Shown here piece by piece: positions 1 to 12,400 of a stretch of 64,000 nucleotides of DNA; the first letter of the stretch is position 1, and every line of letters starts with the position of its first letter. The notes beneath the pieces were generated by a model. The model did not search any database. It saw nothing but the letters and a program-made list of their open reading frames with translations, and had not been told where the DNA came from. The position numbers were made by a program, and so were the translations under genes. Source of the stretch: Liolophura sinensis (taxonomy: Eukaryota; Mollusca; Polyplacophora; Chitonida; Chitonidae); NCBI RefSeq assembly GCF_032854445.1, contig NC_088307.1:11916017-11980016 (forward strand), in the 5' to 3' direction.

Positions 1-428
1 GGTACTGGTTCTGTTCGGGATGAATTTTGCTTTCATTGGTGTTTTTTTCATCATACAGAACTTGGTACTCGTTCTGTTTTGCTGAATCCACATTCTGGTA
101 AAAGGCTTTGGTATTTTCGTACATTTCGGGCTGAATACTGCTTTCTTTTCCGTGGGTGGTTTTCAGATCACACAGAATATTACACTCCTGTGGTGAGGTG
201 TATTCCATGGCGGCGGCATCATCCACACCTTTGTTTCCGGAATTTCTGTCCAAATCCACTTTTTCGTAGGCGCCGGTCTGCACGATAGCTGTTGAGCAAG
301 GTGCATTGTCTTGGCCCCTGGAATCCGACACGGAAACATTACTGTAAACAGCGTTCGCTGTTATTTGTTCCACAGAAGGCCGCATGGAGGTGTAACCAGT
401 GCCATCGCCACTCTTTCTTTTACGTTTC
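1..428 (-). CDS. Cytoplasmic tail exon with repeated Tyr motifs (partial)
   Basis: About 142 residues of open frame after an AG acceptor. It starts with KRKRK, then Tyr motifs in order: YTSM (YxxM), YSNV, YEKV, YTSP, YENT, YQNV, YQVL, YDEK. YxN motifs are classic Grb2-type SH2 sites, YxxM a PI3-kinase p85 site, and YxxV/L resemble halves of ITAM/ITIM motifs; these meanings are known for the motif classes and inferred here. The frame is open to the window edge, so the C-terminus is not seen. Confidence 0.72.
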
Positions 429-3400
429 CTGTTACAGAAAAATGAAGTTCATGTTGAACTTTCTAAACAGGTACACGGATATTACAAATGAACCGCAGTC
501 CGTTTCAGAAAAGAGAAATGAATGCAATATATTCAAAAAGGAATTCTTCTTCCCACGGAATGAATTTTACATCGTAAAGGTAGGAATAACTGTTCTCCCA
601 AATTCCTACAAAGTAAATAATTCTGCTGCTTAGTTTAAAAAATATTTCGTCTAGTTTATTTTCTAACATGCGCCTTTCCGTTAGTCGACCTCACCCAAAG
701 TGATCTCAAAATGAGTGGTATGGTTTTGGAGGGGAAACAAGCTGCTCTATAAGTGGTCCTGATGATATGAGAGTCTGCCTTTTGAGAGAAAAGTGGGGGT
801 CAGCTGACTCAAAAGTCTGAGTTATACACCTGAGCTAATTCAATTCAGAGTTATACGACCAGATAAAAGCCTTGAGTTTTCCGGCTTATCAAGTGAGTCA
901 GCAATAGAAACAGATGAGCTTAATGACTCTGCTGATTGGGCCATGTGACTAAGTTTACACAGTTGAATTAGTTATAATTTTATATAATTTTTAATACAGC
1001 AGTGGACCCTAACCTTTCTTTTAGCGTTGATCGGTTGTTCTGTCTGTCAATCTGTGTTATAATCGGTCAGTGTGTGGCACTGTCGATCAGTCTGTCTCTT
1101 GGTCTGTCTGGTTAATGGTTTGTTCTTTGAACGATCGATGCGTCAGCTTTTTTGGTGGGTTTGTTAGTCGGTATGTCGGTCATTCCGTAGAACGGTTGGT
1201 CAGCATGCCGTAAGGACGTGTCTATTGGTTTGATATGTTGGTCGGTTGGTCAATATGTTAGCTGGTTGGTCAACATCTTGGTAGGTTGGATAATATATTG
1301 ATAGGCAGGTCAATACTTATTTATTATTACATTGGTTTTTACGCTCTACTTAAGAATATTTCACTTATACGACGGCGTTTAGCATTATGCTGAGAGGAAA
1401 CCCGGTACTATCCGTGGGAAACCCACGACCATCCCAAGAATGCTGCAAGACCTTCTCATGTACTGCCGGAGAGGAAGCCAGCATGCGCTTTGTCAATATG
1501 TTGGTCGGTTGGAAAATATCCTGGTCGGTGGAAAATATGCTGGTCGGTTGGTCAATATGTTGGTCGGTTTGACAGTATGTTGGTCGGTTGGTCACTATAC
1601 TGGTCGGTTGGTCAACATGTTGGTCGGTTGGTCACCATACTTGTCGGTTGGTCAACATGTTGGTCGGTTAGTCAATATGTTGGTCTGTTGGTTAATGTTC
1701 TGAACGGTTGCTCAACATGCTGGTCGGTTGGTCAACATGTTGGTCGGTTGGTCAGTTGGTCTACATATTGGTCGGTTGGACAATATGTTGGTCGGTTGAC
1801 AATATGTTGATGGGTTTGTCAATATGTTGGTCGGTTGGACAGCATGTTGTTCGGTTGGTCAATATGCTGGTTGGTTGGTCAACATGTTGGTCGGGTGGAC
1901 AGTATGTTGGTTGGTTAGACAATATGTTGGTGGGTTGGAAAATATGTTGATCGGTTGGTCAATATGTTGGTCCGTTGGACAGCATGTTGTTCGGTTGGTC
2001 AATATGGTTTTTGGTTGGACAACATGTTGGTCGGGTTCACAGTTTATTACTTGGTTGGACAATATGTTGGTCGGTTGGAAAATATGTTGGCCGGTTGGTC
2101 AACATGTTCGTCGGGTGATTAATATCTTGGTCGGTTGGTCAATATGTTGGTCGGTCAGTAAAATATTTGTCATCCTATCTTTTATCTGCTTATATTTGCA
2201 GACATATGCTACCTACGTATGTGTGGCGGGAGGGGGATTTCACACGAGATACATATCCCTGTGAGTCTATACTTACCGAACAACAACAACCAAAACGATG
2301 ACAGCCAGCAGAATCGCCCCTCCTAACCCAACAACCAAGCCTGCAGTGAGTGCCGCGGAATTTGTGCCTGAAGAGGATTTATAAAAAATGAACGGTTTCA
2401 AGTATGACGCTGAGCGTAATCGCCTTATCAAAGTGTCACTTTTAAAGATGCTATGGAGGCTCCTACGTGTAAACAAAGAGACTTATGCTTTGAACTTCTT
2501 ATTTCAAATTAAAGTAATGCCCAATTTTCACATAATATGAAAATCTTAAGGTAGGAGACTATGTAATACGGACTTACATCAGTTTTACATTTTAACGGGT
2601 ATAAAATTCTCGGCCTATTCAAGCTATGGTAACACCAAAGAATCCTTATTAACCACTTATTTTCTCGCTTGGTCTCGTGTGTCGTGATGTTATGTGATGT
2701 TGCCAATGCAAATCTGTCAAGTGTGGCACTTTTTGCTTTAGGAGGAGAACATGCCTTAGAAGTAAAGTTTTCCATTGTAGGTTTTCATTAACTCCTACGG
2801 TCTGTTTCTGGTCCTCCGCTGTACAACTTCTGAGATAATAAATGAGTGGTTATTTCTGTCGCTATTTCTGGATGAGAACTCCTAATTGTGTACAGTCGAC
2901 AGCTTGTATTGCACGCCTGCACCATTGAGGCCTGTCTTGTGCAGAGCAAATATTCTTTGGCCTAGTTTTTGGATTGGTGCTCAAAGTCTGGTCTCTGCAC
3001 CAAGGTAAGCAAACTGGATTTATCAAGGAACAAAATCCTTTATCTGACATCATTGTTGACAATATGACCAGAAAAGGCCACTCAAGTATCCAGTGTTTTA
3101 AAGGAAATTTACTGTGTTTAACTGTTTTTAGTATATGTACTGAATAGCAAGCAGCAAACTATATAATACCATTGATTTGGCATTATGTAAAGTGAGAATT
3201 ATTTAATAAGCAATCTTTAGTAAATTCACTTTTGAAAACTAGTGAATAGTTTTTTATACTGTAAAATATAAAGTATTAAATTGAGAATATGCTAATTATC
3301 TGTGGCCGATTCCACAAACACAATTCTGACTTTAGTAAAAATTTAAAACTTGCCACAGTGTTTAGTCTTTGGTAATGGAACTTGAATTTTTGACATATTT

Positions 3401-6400
3401 CCGCCTCGTGGGTTTTCATTTCCACCTCTCACTCGAACAATATTTATGCCATTCAACCTTTACTAAGCAATATCCTCTATTGATTATTTATATAACAGTG
3501 AAATACCAGGACATCCCTCGCTGTCTGTGACGGCTTACAGCTGAAACGATTGCTAGTTCAAATTCACGAAATCACGTTATTGTCAACAACAAATAAATAG
3601 AACATTTTACAGTGCAGGATGATTACCATAAATTTTTTCTCATGACTGGTTATTATTTCCCCATCTCACTCGAAAAATATTATGCTGTTTATCCTTCACT
3701 GTACCATGTCCTCTATCCACATCAGGCTGTGGAAGTATAGCTCACTAAATTACATTGAAATGAATCAAATAAATAAATTTTACCACCTTTCTCCTATTGT
3801 CAAATTTATCGTGTTTTCTGTACTGTTCGGGTCAAAACCTTTAATAAATGTTCTCAACAGTCAAATTCGATCATGAATAGTAGTTTTTCAAAGCTAGATG
3901 CACATGGTCGTGGCTTTCCCTCGGGCATTGTCCAGTTTCCTCCCAAAATAATGATGATTATCATATTCTTGAATACGGCGCACAAAAAAAAAACACCAAT
4001 CAAGTAAATAAACAATAAAGACATGAATAGTAATTAATATTTCTTTCAGGATTTAAGCCCAAGAACTCTACCTGGGTCATTATCGTCTTGTTTTTGTACG
4101 CAGTTCTCACCTGTGACTCCGTTATTCGTTGAACCGGTTGTAATCTTTACGCTTGGAGCTGAAAGAAAGACCGTCGTTTATTTACTTCCCCTTCTTTATC
4201 TTGGGATGCATGTATGTTTTAAATACGCACGCGTCGTAGCTTATTATCGCGCATTGGTGATCATTTTTTTTTGTTCTTTAAAATTTTACATCAGCCAACC
4301 AAAGCTACTTATGTGTTAGAGACAATTTTGCATGCCAAAATGTGTCGTACTAGTTTAAGGTAACACGACACGAACATGAGACGGTATGAGGGCATGAGAC
4401 CGCTTCGGTCGCCTGATGGTTAGAGCTTACGTCTCAAAGTCCGGAAACCCGTAATCAAACCCGGATCGGGCATTACCAAAGACTCTGAAAATGCTTCTTG
4501 TTCCTGCCTTGCGTGGTGCTCAGCACTGAGGGGTTAGAACAAGGAAACATGACTGGTTGGCCCGGTGTCAGTATAATGTCACTGAGTTGGGTGTCATGCC
4601 TGGTGCCTTTGGCATGATACTTCAGTGGCGGCAGCAGCCTGGAGGATTGGCCCTGCCGTTAGAAAACACAATATATGTACACACCGAAGGACTCTTACCA
4701 AAAATGTATATATGTGCGAATGTGTACAGAACTATTTCCTGGCTGTGTCTGTTAAAACTTGATACAACTCATTCAGGCATTTTTTCCTGTTTTTTTTTCA
4801 GTTATTTTACAGTTTCTTTTTTTGTCAATTTTTAAATATATGTACATTTTCCACCGCTATTAACATAGGCCTAACTAGCTGAACTTACCAAGGCAGAACC
4901 ACAGAGAAGGAGAAGTGCCATTCAGATATGTTAATACATCATTGCTGGATGAACATTCACACTTGTTCTGCTTACATTCTGCTTTGTAACCGCATAGCTG
5001 ATCCCCACATTGTGTAACTCCTGTGGCATTGTCGTCTTGTTTTTGTTCGCCGTTCTCACCTGGAGCTGCAACAAAGACCGTTGTTTGTTTACTTTCCCTT
5101 CCTGATCTTGGGATGCATGTATGTTTTAAATACGCACGCGTCGTAGGTTGTTATCGATCACTGGGAGTGATTTTTTTCTTTGTTCTTTAAAATATTACAT
5201 CAGCCAACCAAAGATATTTATGTCTTAAACAAGACAATTTTGCATGCCGAGATGTGTCGTTCAAGATTTGCTTGCCACGGCAGGAACATCTGCGCGTTAG
5301 ACCGCTTCGGTCGCCTGTTGGTTAGAGAGTCCGTCTGGAAGTCCGAAAACTCGTAATCAAACCCGGATCGAGCAATATGAAAGACTTTGAAATGCTACTT
5401 GTTGCTGCCTCGCGTGGCGCTCACCACTGAGAGGCTAGAACAAGAAGGCATTACCGGTTGGCTCGGTTTTAGTATAATGTCACTGAGCTGGGTTTCATGT
5501 CTGGTGCCTTTGGCATGATACTTCAGTGTGGACAACAGTCGGTGGATTGACCCGGCCACAAGAAGATACAATATATGTACGCACACCTAATGACTCTTCG
5601 TTGTCATATGACTGAATCGTTGTTATGTACGACGTTAAACCCAAGCATATTTATGTATATATGTGCACAGACCTATTTCCTGGCTGTGTTTGTTAAAACT
5701 TGATACATCACTCTCAGACATTTTTTACTTTTTTGTTTATACCATATTAAGATTGTTATCTTTTATTTAAATAATATGTTGTGAAACGTTTTTGGCTGTT
5801 GAACTTACCAAGGCATTGCCCTGTAGATGACCGTGTGAAGTTCAGTGAACACAGACACCAGTACTTGTTACCGCCTAGAGGGTTTGTACACATGGTGTTT
5901 TCAGGACAACTGCTGTCACCAGGGCTGCAACTTTCTGCAAAAGAAAGAAGCAAGAATCGGCTTCAAAGGCACAAAGAGTGATGCACTTATCCAAATTTAA
6001 CTAAATATGCTTCATATGCACAAATAAGTCATTGTGTACCCTCAATCTAATATTTGTCGTCGGCGTTGCTGTATAGGTTAAAAGTTATTGTACTGATGTT
6101 CTGCTATTCAGTCATATCATAAACAATATTGATAACTTTGATTGCCTTCCACGTTAGTTTTTTTATTGTTTTGAATTATCTTTAAGTTCTTTCTCAGTGG
6201 CATTGGAAGCCGGCGGACTGTGCCCCCTCCCTTTCAAAAGTGTGTGCTGTGTGTGTGGAGAGGTAAGTGGTGTGGATGTGAGTGAGGGGACAGCATATGT
6301 TCTGGCCACCCACTTTTCGATCCAACCATTCAAAAAGAATACATCACAGTACGTGTGGATTGCTTTCTTCTCTGCTTTGAATTGGATGTTAAAAGATTTT

Positions 6401-9400
6401 TTAATTTGTTCAAACAGATTAACGCACTGTAATTTTATTGGTCACATATTTTAACCTTGGGGTAAAACGTTCAGGTCTACATGTCCTCAAGGCATCTGAA
6501 ATTTTGTAATTTGCAAAACTGGGCAATATAACTTCAAACGGAGTGAAAACTCACGTATATTATTCCTCCAGAAGGCCTGTTATCCTCCAACATCCAGTAA
6601 AACTTGCCCTATTTTATGGCATATTTTTTTAACAAGGCGATACTATGTACAAACGATGCTAATGTTTTATGAAGCCATGTCCTCATTTTTTCTATCACAA
6701 AGAACGTAAGAGTATAAATATTAAGTTTACCTAGGTTCTTATAATAATGCTAGATAGGAATTCCCTTTGAGATTTTGTGGATGCTTCTAGCTCTCCGTTC
6801 TCCATGATCTCCATCTTAAAACACAAATTTTCAGTATTTTAATTTTTTAAGGCTCCGTACATCTGTTTATAATTGCTCTAATTGGTTGAAAAGGCATTGA
6901 GGACATGTCTCTGGACATCTGAAATCTCGGAGCTTCCGGGCCCTGGGCAGCCATTGGAGTCTGGCCTATAAGTGACTGGGATAGTCGTTCCGCTTGTCTT
7001 TGTACGACCCCACGACCTCTCCACCTCGCTGCCTACAAGCCTGATTACTCTTGTCAATGTGAAAAAAACATTGTTCAGTTTATCCACATGCGCTATTAGA
7101 TTAAATATTTTACAACTCATATTGCGCGTATCAGCATGTAAACGGGAAGTAAGCATGAACATGTAAAGTATGGAAGCGATCCGAAACTAAATTCGTGCCA
7201 AAATGTGCAGTATAGGTCTCGTCATCACAACCCTGAGGATCGATATTTTTTTCTGAAAACACGTTCAAACGCGCTCACGGTTATATAGTGTACAATCACA
7301 CAAGGAATCATGGCTTGGCAAATATGACCGACTTTACATTCCCTATTGCTTTTTTACAATTAGTAATAGTGGAGTTCGGGCTCTTTTGTCTCGAAAGGTA
7401 AAAAAGTCCCACTGTACCATGTGACCTTTTAAAATGTTATGCAAATATATTGAATTAAATTACTATAACGTAGCCACCTACAGAAGAATGTTCAGAAAAA
7501 GCTGTTTAGAGTAAACAGAAAGGCCTAGAGTAAAGAGTACTCTACGTACTAAAATCCAAAGTAAACTAACTTGTATAATCAATACGTTCGGGTTGGTTAA
7601 GATTCATCAAAGAATTAAACATGTATTAAAACTATATTTCCTTGTAGCTTGTAGCCAGACAAAGTGGTTTGATTTTCATGTACAACACTTCTCCCTCTCT
7701 ATAAGCACGCTCATTTGGCCATTCTCTTGTCTGGGTTTTTTCTACCTTTTACCATTTCAGTTCTTCTATAGATATATTTGTGAATTTTTAAATATATGTA
7801 CATTTTCCACTGTTATTAACATAGGCCTAAATAGCTGAACTTACCAAGACAGAGCCAGAAGGAAGGAGAAATGCCCTTCAGATTTGATGATAAATCATTG
7901 CTTGATGAACATTCACACTTGTTCTGCTTACATTCTGCTTTGTAACCACATAGCCGATTCTCACATTGTGTCACTTCTGTACCTTCAAATACAATGCAGT
8001 AAAACGGCTTCTAGCAGGTGTAATTTATAGGCCAAACTGAATTAGACTGTATGCATTTTTTATTCTAAGTTCTATGATGTTAGTTAGGCTGCTGCAGTTG
8101 ATTTCCTTTATCCGTTCGCCTATATTCATCTGTGTGTAAAATAAGTCATCCTTGTAACCAAAATTGCCTTCAATGACACTTAACAACACAAGCTCTTCAC
8201 ATCGGTATGTTGGAAGCACATATTTTTGAATAAAAGAAGGTTATAAACTCTTCCTTACTGATAATGTTAAACTCCTTTAGCCTTGATTCGACACCAAAAA
8301 AGCGTAACTTCGGATGACGTCATTATTAGTCAATTCTTCAAAAGCAAGCGGCATGCTGGATATAGGGCGTTGTTCAATATGTATTGAGGAAGGGCGACAC
8401 AACTTACCTAATCTGCTATTCACTTGAATTTAAACCTTGTTTCTGAGACTGCCATATCTGACATTATTTGCCGGATTTTACTATAAAATAATCTTCATTT
8501 TTTTAGTATATGATCTCACAGCAGTATGGTTATAGAGTTGCATGTTAGAAAGTTCTGTAGAAAATAACAACAAAGTAGTCTATTCGCTGAGGAAGTAGTG
8601 TAGCTGTGCTACAACTTGGAGTTTGTTCTAACCACATTTTGGTGCAGCTGTTGTAAAACAAATTTTTTGTTCGCGCCCTTTCCCCAGCATGCCACTTATT
8701 TCTGAATAAGTATGACATCACCCGAGGCAATGGGTTCTTGGTGTTGAAACCAGGCTGATGGAGTTTAACATTATGCACTAGAAAAAGTAATCTAACTGCA
8801 TTTCCTTTGCAATGATATAGACGTACAACATATCAGTCTGTAGAGCTTGTGTTGTTATGTGTCACTAAAGAAAAGGAACCTTAGTAGGGAGTATGACTGC
8901 TTTTACAGACAGATGAATATAGGCGACTGGCTAAAAGAAATAGATCATAGTGCAGTTTAGCAATGATCCAAGAGCCTCTGACCAATGCGATGGCTGTGAG
9001 CTCAAGTCAACCTCATGTTGGTTTCCTCTTAGGTCGTACGCGAGAACGTCTGTCAGCAACATGCTGATGGTCGTGGATTTTCACTGGATCTGCCCGGTTT
9101 CTTCCAACTATAATGATTGTCACAGTCGTATTAGTGAAATATTTGTGAGTGTAGCGTAAAACACCAATCAGATAAATAAATAAATCTATAATGTAGTGAT
9201 TTATTGATTGACTTATTGATTTATTGATGTCTGGAAATCAATAATATCAAGAGTTATAATTGTTCATTAATCCACGTTCAAGCCATGTAAATTAGGTCCA
9301 GGAAACCAGACAGATTCAGAGCGAAACCACTGCACCTCGCCAGGTACCAGGTAAACCTTCTGAGTTGCAATATTTGTCTTGATTTAAGTATTTAATGATA

Positions 9401-12400
9401 TCAAATATGTTCTCTTTAGCGTGTGAGCTTTTTGGTGGAAGTTATAATTTTACAAAATTTAGCTGACAACAAATCTAACTACTGGTATCTTATCTAACTA
9501 ACAACTGATGAATAAACAAACTGCTTCTCATGATATTAATCATGGTATGTTCCATATGGATGAAAGATCATGTAAGAGTATTTAACTTACCAAGACAATA
9601 AAACAGATTAAAAGGAAAACCATCCCGTTACATTAATGTCCCGTCGTCAGACTGGCATACATACCCGTCCCTAGTTCGGTGATGTGATAATGTACATTTA
9701 TCATACATTAATACACATACACTGAAACTTAATCTCATAGTAAAAACAAGGCATCCAGAGAACATTGGTAGCTCGCCTAATTGAGCAGTTGGTAAAACTG
9801 CATGATGTTCAAGTCAGGTGATACGTTCAATTACTGATCAGTAAACCATTATAAAGTAGAATGACATTGACCTAAACATGTCAGCTATTATTATCAGATA
9901 TTCACAGATATTATTCGTGTGAAATATAGAATTTTGAGTACAACATCACGATAAGGAAATGTGTTTTCAGCTTGCCCATTTAGCTGTAAGCCTGAAAACA
10001 TTATAACGCTTGTACCTGAAATGGGGTAACCATGACAACAAAAACAACAATCAGATTGTCATTATTATTAAGCATGTAGATGTTTAGATGATATAAAAGA
10101 TATACACAAAGTTTCAGGGACATTGGTACAATGCTTTAGCAGGAGTAGCAGGGACAAACTCATTGTACATGAAATTCATCGTTGAACTCAGCCTCGGAAC
10201 TGGAGTAAAATAATCCCCCCAATGCAGCCTCATGGACAACACATATAGAGCACCATTACGCAATATCCTAAATGAGAGTAATTATGAACATAATTGCAGG
10301 ATTTCCATTAAACTTCAGCAAGTACAAGTTCAGATGATAAGCAAGATGTATGGTAAATTTATTGAAAAATCAGCGCAGTAGTTTGGGAAGAGATTCATGG
10401 TAAAAACTGTGTCTACGGACAGACACACAGAAGGCGACACAGGGTGATTCCAATACAGACAGAGGTATCGTTTATTCCACTTGCACGAGGTGGGCGAAAG
10501 CTTTCCCATGCCGGCTACTTGTATCGTGTAAACCGTCATCATTCAACTTAAGAAAGGTGGCGATGTACAAAAACTGAGTGTTCATCTGCTTGGCTACTGA
10601 GAATGAGATATTAGTCTTCCCTACATTCACCAGTGTGAAATCAGCCCTATGCCAGCAACGAAACAGAATGCTTCCATCTTTTCAGGGAACCCTTGATGAA
10701 GAAGACCTCCATGGAACCTGGACAGAATTAAAAGCTGGGAATCCTTTGTGGGGGGGGGGGGGGGGGATGGGACAGATGACTGGATTGTTCTGTTGGGTAC
10801 AGCCAGCAATCATCAGCATCTGTGCCCAGCAGGTAAGATATTCTGTGATGGGACTTTTTATTCTACAGCGAATCCGTTCAAGCAGATCTGTAACATTCAT
10901 GCATTTGTCGACACACAGATGTTCTCACTTGTTTTCAGACTCCTTCCCAATAAGACCCAGGACATATACAAGAGGATGTTCGAGCTTCTGATGTTGTGTG
11001 CGCCACTGCCGTCAGTTTCTAAATATAGCTTGCCGCTGTTTACATGTGCTAAGTTCAGGGAGTGCTGTCTGCCACTACCTTAGAATATTCCAGAATGCGC
11101 TCAGTTCGGTTCTTGTTTGTTTACATCAAGTGTTCAGAAATTTTCTTATTCTGGACAATTCCACCAGGTTATATAAGACGGGAGAGAACAGAGAACGGAG
11201 AAAGGAGAATTATTGAGAGCTTGGATGCTTTTGCTGTGTATTACTTTAGTAGGCCATTTGTGCTGAATTTTGGTGTCTCTATAGCCTCTGGCTTTGTTAT
11301 ATCCTATCTCCACCGAGCACTTGTTCAGTCTGAACTTGTATGTTTAATTTGTGCTCTTGTATACACAGTGCCTATTAGTACACGGGCCCTGTCTGTGGAA
11401 TTTTGTGTATATTTCGTCGTACACTCAGTAATACTGTGGATTTTCCCTTTTGTGAATTTGCCTCTGAGCAAATAGCCCCTGTGTGGTATATATATTGTGG
11501 AATATATGCGTCCATTTGGACTTGACACCGTAAGTACTTTAGTATTTGTATAGATACTGCTATCCTTTCTTGTTAAACTTAAGTACTTTAGTATTTGTAT
11601 AAGTCTTATTATCTGTTCTTGTTAAGCTAATAAATTGTTGTAAAATAAAATCTGCTGGTTTTGGTTACTTTTTTGTGCGGCTAAACTGTCCTGTATTTCG
11701 AACAAGCCATCTCTTTATAATACAGACAGTTTGGGTCGTAACACTGAAAGATGTATACATCCAGCACGTGTATGTCTTCAATCCGCCTTTCATCCAACTT
11801 GACCTTGAGACAGCCGTGCACACAGCTATAGAAGCTTTCCCAGGCATAACAATTAAGGGCGGTTTTTTCCCCCATTATACCCAATACATCTGGAGGCGCG
11901 TACAACATTTAGGTTTGGCCAGTCTGTACCAGACGGATGACGACCTGTACCAATTTATAAGACGAGCGGCAGTTTTACCATTAGTGTTCAGAGACCTAGT
12001 TAAAGATGTGTGTCTTCGAGCTAAGGTAGATTCTGCAAACACTGCCCCAGCTCCATTCTTTCCAGGCTATGTCAATAAAACTTGGATAGTGGATCAAGAG
12101 ACATGGAACCACTATGACACAAAGGGACCAAGCACTACAAACCATTTGGAGGTCTGGCATTGAAGGCTAAATCCCTTGATGAAGAAAGGCCATCCGAACA
12201 TTTTTGAGTCCACCGCCATGGTTAAGACCGAACAAGCCGTAAATAAGGTGAATATTTTGCAGCTTGAAGGTAGGGCAGCTTTCCAATTAAGATACACAAA
12301 CATAGAAAACTGGATGCCAGACTGACAGACCTTAAAATGAAATTTGAGAGTTACTTTTATGAGTAGAGGAAACAAAAGTACTTGAGGTAAACCACCGGCA

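Larger units (their letters stand above)
4070..5760. repeat. Internal tandem duplication of about 0.9 kb in the EGF-like receptor gene
   Basis: The blocks about 4090-4790 and 5033-5745 align in order: linker coding sequence, ttgggatgcatgtatgtttt, the run to cagccaaccaaag, the SINE-A copy, and gttaaaacttgataca. The duplication carried linker-coding sequence and the SINE. Confidence 0.75.

Noticed and set aside
1440-2264. Several open frames of 60-146 codons through 1.4-2.2 kb
   Set aside because: They only translate the 20-bp minisatellite; composition is repeated Trp/Val/Gly and all frames are open for the same reason.
10748-11083. Independent gene starting at the poly-G run
   Set aside because: The residues match the core of a MULE transposase and continue beyond the inserted LTR, so it is a transposon remnant, not a host gene.
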